A DNA stretch of 64,000 nt from the NCBI GenBank assembly GCA_900115795.1, contig FOXT01000008.1, forward strand, positions 62,001 to 126,000, in the 5' to 3' direction. The stretch is from Lachnospiraceae bacterium XBB1006. Its GTDB lineage: Bacteria; Bacillota; Clostridia; Lachnospirales; Lachnospiraceae. Every line of letters begins with the position of its first letter. The stretch's first letter is position 1. The notes below the pieces were generated by a model. It saw only the letters and a list, made by a program, of their open reading frames with translations, was not told the origin of the DNA and made no database searches. This document shows, one piece after another, positions 34,044 to 42,104 of the stretch. The position numbers and the translations under genes are program-made.

Positions 34044-34074
34044 AGGAGTTGTTTAATGAAACAGCTCCTTTTTG
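34044..34074 (+). terminator. Second terminator-like hairpin
   Basis: AGGAGTTGTTT and AAACAGCTCCT form an 11-bp stem (one G-U) with loop AATG, then TTTTT. It borders the truncated ATPase fragment. Confidence 0.75.
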
Positions 34075-34311
34075 CTATATATGGAAGGAAAGAATGGTAT
34101 CCGGATTTCTATATTCTTTATTCTTTCGATCGTCCAAAGCAATCTCAATAATATGATTCGCCTGCACACCGGTATCAATCAAATAATTTTTAAAAATGGT
34201 AAAAACCAGATAGGATTTCCCGCTCCGCCGTATTCCGGTAATTACCTTTATCATTCCGTTGTGCATTCGATTTTTTAAATCGTTGAGATAGCTATCTCTT
34301 TTAATTTCCAT
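34075..34311 (-). pseudogene. N-terminal fragment of an AAA-type ATPase (DUF4143-family-like)
   Basis: 78 codons from ATG 34311. The N-terminus is that of AAA_14 ATPases: MEIKRDSYLNDLKNRMHNG followed by the P-loop VITGIRRSGKSYL. The chain stops soon after ALDDRKNKEYRNPD, where the full proteins have over 300 more residues with Walker B and a DUF4143 nuclease-like domain. The 3' part was deleted at the junction next to a terminator. Confidence 0.75.
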
Positions 34312-34422
34312 GAATACTCACCTCTGAAATTTTATGGCCACATGACCGGAAAAATTCAAAATATGAGGGAAATGGTGTCAAAAGTGGTACAGAAAACAGG
34401 ATGGCTTGGAAACAAAAATATA

Positions 34423-34451
34423 TTGACAAATGGTACCCTACAGGGTATATT
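34423..34451 (+). promoter_or_regulatory. Promoter with internal palindromic operator ahead of the broken Abi gene
   Basis: TTGACA 34423-34428 and TATATT 34446-34451 are 17 bp apart. TACCCT-AC-AGGGTA (34434-34447) fills the spacer, an ideal site for a repressor. The ATG at 34452 immediately follows the -10, so the visible Abi start is not the original translational start. Confidence 0.7.
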
Positions 34452-34821
34452 ATGGTGCAAGAAGTTAAGCCGTTTAAGACGATTGAAGAACAGATTCAAA
34501 GAGGACTCTTGCGAATCTAAATTATTATCGATTAAGTGCATATACACTTACATTGAGGAAAGATAATCACTTTTATGAAAATGTTCATTTTTCGGATGTG
34601 ATGCAGATATATAGATTTGATATGGAACTAAGGGCGGCATTGATGTATATTCTTGAGAGTATTGAAGTTTCAATGCGGACATATACGATGGAAATTTCCC
34701 GATATGGGGCTTAGTTGAATTGTTGACACTTGGATTCTTATCTAGACTATTTAAGAATTTAACACCAGAAGTTCGTGACGAAATATGTAAAAGTAATTAT
34801 GGAAAAATAAAGGAGGCCATC
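34452..34821 (+). pseudogene. Broken Abi-family (AbiD/F-type, Abi_2) gene
   Basis: Pieces of one Abi_2 protein appear in order but in different frames: QEVKPFKTIEEQIQRGL, then LNYYRLSAYTLTLRKDN, FSDVMQIYRFDMELRAALMY and LESIEVSMRTYTMEISRY, then WGLVELLTLGFLSRLFKNL running into the next gene's start. Stops at 34519 region and 34711 region and a missing segment inactivate it. Intact members abort phage infection. The last piece stays in frame with the ABC transporter, which makes an automatic ORF call begin too early at 34720. Confidence 0.75.
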
Positions 34822-36558
34822 ATGATAAATAGCATCAAGGTAATGAGACTAATCCGTTCTACGTCAAAACGATTTATGTTTCTACAAAGCATTTATTCTG
34901 TAATTTCATCCGTGCTCCCAATAGCATCCACCTATTTGACCGCTCGATTAATCGATGCACTCGTAGCTCGAAGCGTTTACTCAGATGTAATAAAACTTGT
35001 TGCTGTAATTTTCGCTTTTGGGTTCGTAGGTGTCCTGTTGAAGGGTTTTTTTGAACGCTATGTAACGAGAGAAAACAGTCGCTTAGAGCTCGAAATGAAA
35101 AAGCAAATCATCCATAAACTAACGCGTGTAGAATTTTCTTTTTTTGACGACAGCGATAATTATGATAAAGCAGAAGTTGCCTCTCGTGAGGTGTCAAATC
35201 TGACGCAGGTAGTAGACAACCTATTTCATGTTCTATCCGGATTGGTGTCCCTGATGGCAATTTTACCATGCATCTTTCTTTTAAATCCTATTCTTACAAT
35301 CTGTATTTTTTTAGCCAACGTGCCGGTCATGTATTACCAAATGAGGCTACGCAACATAACCGTGGCTGCGTCAAATGAGCGAGCCTATTATACCCGATGC
35401 GAAAAAGGCTGTGCACATATGCTGCTAAGCAAATACTATGCAGGTGAAGTGCGTGTCTATGCTTTATTCGAATGGCTGTTTAATCGGTTCCAGTCCTTTT
35501 TCCAAAAAGGTGAGGAAATCAAGTTTCACAGCGTTGATACAAAGACCAGATACGAAATGTTCATTGGAGTTGTTCCGGTTTTATCCGTTTCTGTAACGCA
35601 GTGTGTGCTGATTCGCCAAGTGCTAAACGGATCGCTAAGCATTGGTTCGTTTACCTTATATAACTCCTATGTAATTCAGCTTGGGACCGCTATTGTAGGT
35701 ATGATTACGTCCGTTTCAATGATTTACGAGCGGGAGAATTATCTAAAGAATCTTTTCGAATTTTTGTCCATGACGACGGCCGTGGAACAGGATGGTTCTC
35801 TTCCGGTAGCGACCGACCGTTTGCACCACATGGAATTCGACCATGTTTCGTTTGCCTATAAAAATGGCGAAAACTACATTTTAAACGATGTGTCCTTTAT
35901 AGTAAAAGAAGGAGAAACGCTTGCATTGGTCGGTTTGAACGGCGCTGGCAAAACAACGATTTTTAACCTGATTTTACGTTTTTACAAACCACAAAAAGGA
36001 CGTATCTTACTTGACGGCGTTCCCATTGACCAATATGATATCGACGACTACTATCGTGCAATCGGTTGCGTTTTTCAGTCTTCCATGCTATATCCATTTT
36101 CGCTTCGCGAAAATGTGCTGTTTGATGGTAAAAAAGAGAATCTGGCGACTCGATACGGTTGGTTCGAAGAACTAGTGCATAAATACCCGAAGGGACTTGA
36201 TACGATTATCCTGCCTCACTTTGATCGCAGCGGAATTGAGCCATCGATGGGGGAGTTGCAGCGAATTGCGCTGGCGCGCGCACTTTTTAAAGACGTGAAC
36301 TTTTTGCTTTTGGATGAACCGTCCGCCTCGATGGATCCCAACATTGAATATGAAGTGTTCCATGATTTAAAAAATATCTGCGCAGGTAAAACAGCCATCG
36401 TTATCTCACATCGTCTGGCAATGGTTACAACCGCGGACCAGATTCTGGTTTTGCATGATGGTGCAATCAAAGAGCATGGTACCCATCATGAACTGATGGA
36501 CGCTGAGGGAATGTATCAGGAATTGTTCCAGCATCAGGCTGAAAAATATTGTGCGTAG
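34822..36558 (+). CDS. ABC exporter half-transporter
   Basis: 578 residues from ATG 34822, preceded by AAGGAGG; residues read upstream of this belong to the broken Abi gene. Six membrane helices come first, then an ATPase with Walker A GLNGAGKTT, Walker B FLLLDEPSASMD and H-loop VISHRL. The signature is PSMGELQR instead of LSGGQ, a degenerate form seen in some peptide exporters. A truncated radical SAM gene follows 48 bp downstream, so this was probably part of a modified-peptide export unit. Expressed from the Abi promoter or read-through. Confidence 0.85.
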   Translation: MINSIKVMRLIRSTSKRFMFLQSIYSVISSVLPIASTYLTARLIDALVARSVYSDVIKLVAVIFAFGFVGVLLKGFFERYVTRENSRLELEMKKQIIHKLTRVEFSFFDDSDNYDKAEVASREVSNLTQVVDNLFHVLSGLVSLMAILPCIFLLNPILTICIFLANVPVMYYQMRLRNITVAASNERAYYTRCEKGCAHMLLSKYYAGEVRVYALFEWLFNRFQSFFQKGEEIKFHSVDTKTRYEMFIGVVPVLSVSVTQCVLIRQVLNGSLSIGSFTLYNSYVIQLGTAIVGMITSVSMIYERENYLKNLFEFLSMTTAVEQDGSLPVATDRLHHMEFDHVSFAYKNGENYILNDVSFIVKEGETLALVGLNGAGKTTIFNLILRFYKPQKGRILLDGVPIDQYDIDDYYRAIGCVFQSSMLYPFSLRENVLFDGKKENLATRYGWFEELVHKYPKGLDTIILPHFDRSGIEPSMGELQRIALARALFKDVNFLLLDEPSASMDPNIEYEVFHDLKNICAGKTAIVISHRLAMVTTADQILVLHDGAIKEHGTHHELMDAEGMYQELFQHQAEKYCA

Positions 36559-36606
36559 TTGGTATGAGGAACACATACTAATGCAGTCTAAGAAGGAAGG
36601 GATAGT

Positions 36607-36789
36607 ATGGCATTTGATGTTTCTTATTTATTATTACAAGTAACACAACAGTGTAATCTTTGTTGTCCGTATTGTTTTTATTCTGAGGAATATCCTAATA
36701 CAAGATCGGCGACAAATAAAAAGATGAATATAGAAACTGCCAAAATAGAATCAAGGACTCTCTTTTATTTATTTATTTTCAGCAGATAG
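36607..36789 (+). pseudogene. N-terminal fragment of a radical SAM enzyme
   Basis: 60 codons behind GAAGGAAGG. The radical SAM motif CNLCCPYC (residues 16-23) is complete, and the start MAFDVSYLLLQVTQQ is typical of SPASM-type peptide maturases. The frame degenerates after about residue 45 and stops, so the barrel and the SPASM region are missing. This is the second radical SAM gene truncated next to an ABC exporter in the window. Confidence 0.75.
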
Positions 36790-36881
36790 CAATGGGGACT
36801 TCGCTGGTACTATTTTGAAAAAACTGTTTAACGCGGTTGTAGAGCTCGAATACATACTTGTTTTTCTCCGAAAGGGTTTTT

Positions 36882-36909
36882 GGAGCTGCTCGAGAGAGCA
36901 GCTCCGTTT
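36882..36909. terminator. Bidirectional terminator-like hairpin
   Basis: GGAGCTGCTC-GAGA-GAGCAGCTCC is a perfect 10-bp stem, with TTTT on its right and AAAAA on its right when read from the minus strand. It serves the RHH gene (minus) and/or the radical SAM remnant (plus). Confidence 0.75.
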
Positions 36910-36915
36910 TAAATC

Positions 36916-37098
36916 TTATGATTCTTTTTTGGATGAATCCATGTTTTCTAAAGCATATTCGCAAGCTTGCAGTACAAAGCTGGAAAAAGTCACATCCTGG
37001 TTTTCCAAAGCTTTCTCAATCCGTTCGATAAGAGGAAGCGGAAAGCGAATAGTTTTGTTTTCGGTTTCCTTTTTATTTGCTTTTAATTGAAATGACAT
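36916..37098 (-). CDS. Small ribbon-helix-helix-type DNA-binding protein
   Basis: 60 residues with AGGAGG ahead of the ATG. ENKTIRFPLPLIERIEKAL followed by TFSSFVLQACEYALENM has the strand-helix-helix pattern of Arc/CopG-type repressors. Such proteins bind tandem operator sites as dimers. Three identical 9-bp words spaced by 12 bp lie 51-83 bp upstream of its start codon, which makes autoregulation likely. Related small RHH proteins sit in plasmid and integrated-element backbones, so it may be a trace of a mobile element. Confidence 0.7.
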   Translation of the reverse strand: MSFQLKANKKETENKTIRFPLPLIERIEKALENQDVTFSSFVLQACEYALENMDSSKKES

Positions 37099-37148
37099 AT
37101 GCAGTACCTCCTATAACAATAATCATATTGCATCTGGAACAGTATTTA

Positions 37149-37181
37149 TGCATTGCAGAATGCATTGCAATTTGCATTGCA
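37149..37181. repeat. Three tandem TGCATTGCA iterons with 12-bp period
   Basis: TGCATTGCA occurs at 37149-37157, 37161-37169 and 37173-37181. Each word is almost self-complementary. The site lies in the upstream region of the divergent RHH gene, as expected of a cooperative RHH operator; it could alternatively be an origin-type iteron set. Confidence 0.75.
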
Positions 37182-37211
37182 GATAAAAAGGAACTGTGAT
37201 ATACTTTATTT

Positions 37212-37297
37212 AGAAGTGCATGGGATTACTTGACGTATTGTCGGGTATTTGCCGAAGGCAATTCGGACTAAGTAATAATGGGTGCACTGAATTGCAA
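37212..37297 (+). other. Imperfect long inverted repeat, possible structured RNA
   Basis: AGTGCATGGGATTACTT at the left faces AAGTAATAATGGGTGCACT at the right, enclosing CCGAA/TTCGG. It could fold as a bulged stem-loop ahead of the 37403 lipoprotein gene. The rest of 37099-37402 holds the iterons and a ribosome site (GGGAGGAG) and no gene. Confidence 0.4.
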
Positions 37298-37402
37298 CAA
37301 TTATAAACTTTATGGAAGGGGATGAGTTCTGAAATATTATGAAATGAGAATTGTTATGGTGGTGGGCACGATTAAATTTTTTACGGGAGGAGAAAAAACA
37401 TT

Positions 37403-38335
37403 ATGAAAAAAGCAACGTATTTATTTCTAGGGATACTAATTGCGATTATGTTCGTATTTACAGGTTGCGGTAAAGAGAGTGACTATAAGGAAGCGATATC
37501 ATTGTATGAAGATGGCAAGTTTGCAGAGGCGGCTACTAAGTTCACTGAGTTAGGAGATTATGAAAAGAGCGCAGAGTATGTGATTGATTGTGATTACAAT
37601 ATTGCAAAGGGATTTCTGCAGGACGAAAAGTACGAGGAAGCAATTAAAATTTTTGAAACATTAAAGGATTATAAGGATTCTTCTGAAAAATTGAAAGAAG
37701 CTAAATTCGGCTTAATGAAGGAAAAATATAGCGATGTCATTGATGCACTGAATGGGAATAAATGGTTTTTTAATGGAGGATCGGATACCATTTTGAATAT
37801 GATATCTTTTGAGGATACACAAGCAATTATTAGTCAAGTTTATTTTGATGGTAACGGAAAACATGAGAATGGCAGTAATAATTACGATTGTGCTATAGAT
37901 GACAAGAATATCGTTTTGACCATGGCAGATGAATCTGAACTTAAAATTGAATATAAACTTAGCGATGGAAAAATTGTGCTAGGGGGAAAGAATACATACT
38001 TAAATTCCGAGGAGGTTGAACGCGGTATTCAAGGGTATTGGAAATGTAGAACTAGTTTTGCAGATTGTAAAACAGATTCTTATGTTAGCTTTGACAATGG
38101 AAAAGTTACTTCTGAAGAATTTTCTGAAGCTCGTGGATACACGGATGGATCATATTATTACTATGGACCATATACAGGAAAATATGCGATAAATGATGGT
38201 GGCTTTGATACAGAAATGATGCATGGAAAAAACTGGTTTTTCAATATCATTGACGGGAAGGTTACGATTTTAAATTACGATCATGTATGCAAAAAAACAA
38301 AAAAGTTCCCTGGTGAAGATGGATACGACTTTTAG
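37403..38335 (+). CDS. TPR-containing lipoprotein
   Basis: 310 residues. The signal peptide ends in VFTGC (lipobox). Residues 28-110 form TPR-like helices (YKEAISLYEDGKFAEAATKF, YEEAIKIFETLKDYKDSSEK) of the kind found in many clostridial lipoproteins. The C-terminal 190 residues are a beta-rich domain with two related parts (NKWFFNGGSDTI..., GKNWFFNIIDGKVT...). It is probably a surface protein-protein interaction protein. GGGAGGAG precedes the ATG and a terminator follows. Confidence 0.8.
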   Translation: MKKATYLFLGILIAIMFVFTGCGKESDYKEAISLYEDGKFAEAATKFTELGDYEKSAEYVIDCDYNIAKGFLQDEKYEEAIKIFETLKDYKDSSEKLKEAKFGLMKEKYSDVIDALNGNKWFFNGGSDTILNMISFEDTQAIISQVYFDGNGKHENGSNNYDCAIDDKNIVLTMADESELKIEYKLSDGKIVLGGKNTYLNSEEVERGIQGYWKCRTSFADCKTDSYVSFDNGKVTSEEFSEARGYTDGSYYYYGPYTGKYAINDGGFDTEMMHGKNWFFNIIDGKVTILNYDHVCKKTKKFPGEDGYDF

Positions 38336-38354
38336 TGGTTAGAGATGTAGATAA

Positions 38355-38387
38355 GCGACTCGGTGATTGAGCACCGGGTCGCGTTTT
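38355..38387 (+). terminator. Rho-independent terminator
   Basis: GCGACTCGGTG and CACCGGGTCGC form an 11-bp stem (one mismatch), then GTTTT. The next gene's AGGAGG starts only a few bases later. Confidence 0.85.
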
Positions 38388-38400
38388 AAAAGGAGGTCAA

Positions 38401-39399
38401 ATGAAAACTGTTATCCGAGTGTTACAAATTTCAATATGCATCGTTGCGGTGTGTGTGTTGACTTCATGTGGAAATGGAAATATAGGCACAGGTGATGTGA
38501 ATGGTAAAGATAGGCCGGACGCAACAACAAGTGAGAGTAACAAAAAAGGTGATAACGTTGCTGCAGAAGGATATGACTATTTTGGTGGGCAAATATGGGA
38601 AGTTGGGGGTGTGTGTTATGGCGATAACGTTGTAGATGTTCATGATCATGATACCTTAGCGGATTTGTATGATGTAAATTTTCTGGGCTTTAATTCGGAT
38701 GGGTCATATATGCACTATTATGTGTTTCCTACAAGAGGAAAATATAAAACATATGAAGCTGAAAGTGGGCAAAACTGTTTTTTGCTAAATACAGAGGTTA
38801 CGCTAAAATTGGACCATGAGAAGGGGGAACTCATTGAGGATACTTCTGAAAACAACAAATCCTACATAATAACATTGCTCGATGATAATACCTTTAAATT
38901 CGCTGAATTCGATTCGTTTTCGGGAAAGGCAAAGGCTAATACGGAGCCATTAATCTTTGTGAAATCTGGCGAGAAAAGTCAATGGATTGCCGATAATAAA
39001 ACTGAAATTTTTCAGAATTATAGGTCGGATTCCAAAGTTGATAGCAATGCCGGAACTTCGAAAAATGATGGCAGAAATAATTTAGTAGAGGATGCAACAT
39101 ATCAATCAATATATGATGATTATACTGATAAAATGGAAAAAGCTGTACCTGGCTTAGTAAGAGCATATCGTTCAGAGGCATCTGGAGTGGCAGATATCAA
39201 TCGACTGGCAGAAATATGCAATACAAAGATTAGTAGCCTTGCTAAGATATGCACGGCAGGTATGGAAAAAATGGCAAGGCTCATGTATGCAAGTGGTGAT
39301 GATTACGAAACCTATGAAGGTTGGGCAACTGAGCTACAAGAAACATATAATGATCTTGCACAGGAAATCATGGATGAATATCTCGATTCTGCAAATTAG
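38401..39399 (+). CDS. Lipoprotein of unknown function
   Basis: 332 residues with lipobox LTSC near residue 23. A low-complexity spacer follows, then a beta-rich domain (about 55-200) and a helical C-terminal domain (about 230-332) with repeated ICNTKISSLAKICTAGMEKMA. No known motif. AAGGAGG lies immediately before the ATG. It ends just ahead of the second hsp20 repeat, and with the preceding lipoprotein it forms the right part of the cargo between the hsp20 copies. Confidence 0.75.
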   Translation: MKTVIRVLQISICIVAVCVLTSCGNGNIGTGDVNGKDRPDATTSESNKKGDNVAAEGYDYFGGQIWEVGGVCYGDNVVDVHDHDTLADLYDVNFLGFNSDGSYMHYYVFPTRGKYKTYEAESGQNCFLLNTEVTLKLDHEKGELIEDTSENNKSYIITLLDDNTFKFAEFDSFSGKAKANTEPLIFVKSGEKSQWIADNKTEIFQNYRSDSKVDSNAGTSKNDGRNNLVEDATYQSIYDDYTDKMEKAVPGLVRAYRSEASGVADINRLAEICNTKISSLAKICTAGMEKMARLMYASGDDYETYEGWATELQETYNDLAQEIMDEYLDSAN

Positions 39400-39446
39400 A
39401 CTATATCTACCCGCCTGGCGCTGAGCAGAAAAAATAATCAGAAAAA

Positions 39447-39489
39447 TTAGCACTCACCTCTTGACAGTGCTAACAATTGGTGGTATAAC
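39447..39489 (+). promoter_or_regulatory. CIRCE operator overlapping a sigma-A promoter, second copy
   Basis: TTAGCACTC-N9-CAGTGCTAA at 39447-39473; TTGACA 39461-39466 and TATAAC 39484-39489 with 17-bp spacing. Confidence 0.88.
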
Positions 39490-39592
39490 ATAATTAGAAC
39501 ATAGGAACAGAGAAGATTGAAAGAATCTGAACCCTCCGTCCCGTTGCTCAATACAAAAGATAATGAAACGTATGAGTAAGGAGGAATGAAGT

Positions 39593-40045
39593 ATGTTATA
39601 CCCAAGTTTATTAGGAGAGAAGTTGTTTGATGATTTTATGGATTTCGATTTTCCAGCCTTTAGAGAATTCGAAGATGCGGACAGGAAGTTGTATGGGAAA
39701 CATGCAGCGCAACTCATGAAGACGGATGTGAAGGAACATGAGAAGGCCTACGAAGTTGATATTGACCTGCCTGGATTTAAGAAGGATGAGATCCAGCTGA
39801 ATCTGGAGAATGGTTATCTGACAGTGGCGGCAGCCAAGGGGCTTGATAAAGACCAGCAGGATAAGAAGGGAAGAATCATTCGTAAGGAACGTTATGCAGG
39901 AAGTATGCAGCGAAGCTTCTACATCGGAAATGGGGTTAATACCGAAGATGTGAAAGCGAGATTTGAAGATGGTGTATTGAAACTAATGATTCCAAAGAAT
40001 GAAGAGAAGATTCCTGAGAAAAATACCATTATGATTGAAGGATAA
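39593..40045 (+). CDS. Hsp20/alpha-crystallin small heat-shock protein, copy 2
   Basis: 150 residues, the near twin of the 33493 gene. Visible differences are FREFED for FRGFED, KDQQDKK for KDEQDKK, and GNGVNTED for GDGVRTED. The alpha-crystallin domain, GVL motif and start context are unchanged, so both copies should be functional and co-oligomerise. The substitutions show that the duplication is recent but not brand new, and that both copies have been kept in frame. Confidence 0.93.
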   Translation: MLYPSLLGEKLFDDFMDFDFPAFREFEDADRKLYGKHAAQLMKTDVKEHEKAYEVDIDLPGFKKDEIQLNLENGYLTVAAAKGLDKDQQDKKGRIIRKERYAGSMQRSFYIGNGVNTEDVKARFEDGVLKLMIPKNEEKIPEKNTIMIEG

Positions 40046-40059
40046 TAAGAAACAAGATA

Positions 40060-40104
40060 GGGGCTGTTGCTTTAGATGACGTAATCATCTAAAGTGACAG
40101 CCTC
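40060..40104 (+). terminator. Long hairpin after hsp20 copy 2
   Basis: GGCTGTTGCTTTAGATGA pairs with TCATCTAAAGTGACAGCC (inner mismatches). No T run follows. The phrase GTTGCTTTAGATGA recurs at 40126, a small local repeat. Confidence 0.6.
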
Positions 40105-40142
40105 AAACTGTAGACAAACGTGGTTGTTGCTTTAGATGAAAT

Positions 40143-40192
40143 AAAAAGGGCGTTGCCTGAGTGTGTTTAAGCACTTCGTCGCAACTGCCCTT
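40143..40192 (-). terminator. Terminator of the alarmone synthetase gene (minus strand)
   Basis: Read on the minus strand, AAGGGCAGTTGC and GCAACGCCCTT pair and are followed by TTTTT. Confidence 0.75.
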
Positions 40193-40201
40193 ATGTTATG
40201 T

Positions 40202-40882
40202 TTACTCCTTCTTTTCTTTACCAATCAGAGAAGTGGAATGCTCAATTTCCTGCATTCGGTAATCTACCGAAGCGATAATATCAGCACATTCTTTTAGTTC
40301 TTTCGCTACTTGATCTGGATTTTCTACATCCTTCTTATATTTTACCTTGTGTTCCAGACTGGCCCAAAAATCCATGGCAATGGTTCGGAATTGAATCTCT
40401 ACCTTCATGTTCTTCTTCTCATTAGCGAGAAAGATTGGGACTGCAACAATCAAATGAAGGGAACGATAACCGTTGGGCTTCGGATTGGCAATGTAGTCCT
40501 TAATCTGCAGAACAATAATATCATCCTGTTCGGTAATCAGGCGGGCAACACTGTAAATGTCTTCCGGGAACGAACAGATGACGCGAACTCCGGCAATGTC
40601 GTTTAAATTCCGTTCCATGCTCTCGATGGTAAGCGGATAGCCGCGCCGTTCCATTTTCTCATAAATGCTGGCAGGCGATTTCATACGGGTCTTAATGGAC
40701 TCGATGGGATTACGCCGCATACGTAAAGAAAATTCTTCGTTCAAAACGCGAATCTTCGTCTCGACTTCCATGATGGCACATTGATAACGCATCATCATAT
40801 CCTGAAAAGAATTGGAAGTTGCCATCAGGTGGCCGGGTTCAATGGTATTTACCAAATCGGTAAAATTATAATTTATTGGCAT
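40202..40882 (-). CDS. Small alarmone synthetase (GTP pyrophosphokinase, RelA/SpoT domain)
   Basis: 226 residues, the size of RelQ/RelP-type single-domain synthetases. It lacks the hydrolase, TGS and ACT domains of full RelA. Synthetase motifs are visible: RMKSPASIYEKMERRG (ATP/GTP binding), DIAGVRVICSFPEDIY, NPKPNGYRSLHLI and VEIQFRTIAMDFWASLEHKVKYK. It transfers pyrophosphate from ATP to GTP or GDP to make (p)ppGpp in response to its own expression or stress. The gene is 27 bp downstream of butyrate kinase on the same strand. Ends at its own terminator. Confidence 0.9.
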   Translation of the reverse strand: MPINYNFTDLVNTIEPGHLMATSNSFQDMMMRYQCAIMEVETKIRVLNEEFSLRMRRNPIESIKTRMKSPASIYEKMERRGYPLTIESMERNLNDIAGVRVICSFPEDIYSVARLITEQDDIIVLQIKDYIANPKPNGYRSLHLIVAVPIFLANEKKNMKVEIQFRTIAMDFWASLEHKVKYKKDVENPDQVAKELKECADIIASVDYRMQEIEHSTSLIGKEKKE

Positions 40883-40909
40883 AACTACTCCTTCTCGTGT
40901 CTTGAGAAA

Positions 40910-41968
40910 TTATTCGTAAAGGCTTGCCTTTTCTCCGCGAAGTACGCGCAAAGCACCAAGGGCCAGAGAATCCATTTCTGCTTCTCCCGGTAAAATAACA
41001 ATTGGTGCAATTTTCTCCACGTAAGAAGCAATGGCTGCATCGAAAGCCTTGCTGTGAGCCATACCGCCGGTTAATACAATGGCGTCCACGTCCATATGCA
41101 AAACAGCAGCCATAGCACCAATGTCTTTAGCATGCTGATAAGCTAACGCGTCAAAAATCAATTTGGCTTCCGGATCCTTCTTGTTCAAAGCACGGTCCTC
41201 TACTTCGATAAAATCTTTTGTTCCCAAATAGGAAAAGACACCTGCTTTGGAACCGAGAAGTTGCTTTACTTCTTTCTTGCTGATTCCCGAAAAACAAAGG
41301 TTGATTAACGCATTGGTTGGCAAGGAACCTCCGCGGTCTAAGGAAAAACTTCCTTCGTCCTTTACGTTATATACATCGATTACACGTCCGTGGTTGTGCG
41401 CAGCTACGGAGACACCGCCGCCCATGTGCACAACAATCAGATTCAGTTCTTCGTAAGGTTTACCAAGCTGCTCTGCTGCACGACGCGCCATTCCTTTGTG
41501 GTTTAATGCATGGAAAAAGCTTTCACGTTGCATTCCCTTATAACCGGTAACGCGCGCAACTTCCGTCATCTCATCTACGCAAACCGGGTCAACGATAAAT
41601 GCCGGAATGCCTACGCTGTCCGCCATATCTTTGCTGAGAAGCGCACCTAAATTGGAAGCATGCTCGCCATATGGTGGATTCTCAATGTCGCGAATCATGG
41701 CGTCGTTTACCTGATAGGTTCCACTTGGAATGTGTTTTAATAATCCGCCACGGCCACAAATTGCCTGAAAATCAGACAAGGCATAACCGTTGTCGGATAA
41801 GGTTTTCAAAATTACATCTTTACGGTACTGGAACTGGTCTACCACATGCTCAAACGGAGCTAAATCCTTGGCATCATGATCAATTCCGGTTTTAAAAATC
41901 TGTTTCTCGTCTTCGTATACGGCAATCTTCGTCGAGGTTGCCCCAGGGTTAATTACTAAAATTTTCAT
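40910..41968 (-). CDS. buk: Butyrate kinase
   Basis: 352 residues from the ATG at 41968, which follows GGAGAAGAG; the longer frame from 42037 would overlap the promoter. The ASKHA acetate/butyrate-kinase signature opens the protein (MKILVINPGATSTKIAVYE), and IVVHMGGGVSVAAHNHGRVID and the GGMAHSKAF segment complete the active site. It interconverts butyryl phosphate plus ADP with butyrate plus ATP. The usual partner gene ptb is not adjacent, so butyryl phosphate must come from elsewhere, or the enzyme serves another short acid such as a branched-chain one. Promoter: minus-strand TTGAAC and TATAAT, 18 bp apart. Confidence 0.92.
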   Translation of the reverse strand: MKILVINPGATSTKIAVYEDEKQIFKTGIDHDAKDLAPFEHVVDQFQYRKDVILKTLSDNGYALSDFQAICGRGGLLKHIPSGTYQVNDAMIRDIENPPYGEHASNLGALLSKDMADSVGIPAFIVDPVCVDEMTEVARVTGYKGMQRESFFHALNHKGMARRAAEQLGKPYEELNLIVVHMGGGVSVAAHNHGRVIDVYNVKDEGSFSLDRGGSLPTNALINLCFSGISKKEVKQLLGSKAGVFSYLGTKDFIEVEDRALNKKDPEAKLIFDALAYQHAKDIGAMAAVLHMDVDAIVLTGGMAHSKAFDAAIASYVEKIAPIVILPGEAEMDSLALGALRVLRGEKASLYE

Positions 41969-42104
41969 CTTTTTCTCTTCTCCTTTTTCACTTGTATACC
42001 CACAAGTCTGTGTAATTGGCACAGAATCCCAATTCATTATATACCAAAAATGGGATTGTGTTCAAGTAGTGTCAAAAAAATTTTGTGAAATAAATAAAAA
42101 CCCA

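Larger units (their letters stand above)
39442..40058 (+). repeat. Direct repeat, right copy (CIRCE-hsp20 unit)
   Basis: Near-identical to 33342-33958 at an exact 6,100-bp offset, including operator, promoter, leader and gene. Same orientation, so recombination between the copies would delete the DNA between them. Confidence 0.9.

Noticed and set aside
36815..37090. 91-codon plus-strand ORF over the RHH gene
   Set aside because: It overlaps the RHH gene on the opposite strand; the minus-strand frame has AGGAGG and a recognisable fold pattern, and the plus-strand one has neither.
37149..37181. CRISPR-like array
   Set aside because: The repeated unit is only 9 bp with 3-bp spacers and there are three copies; no cas genes are present.
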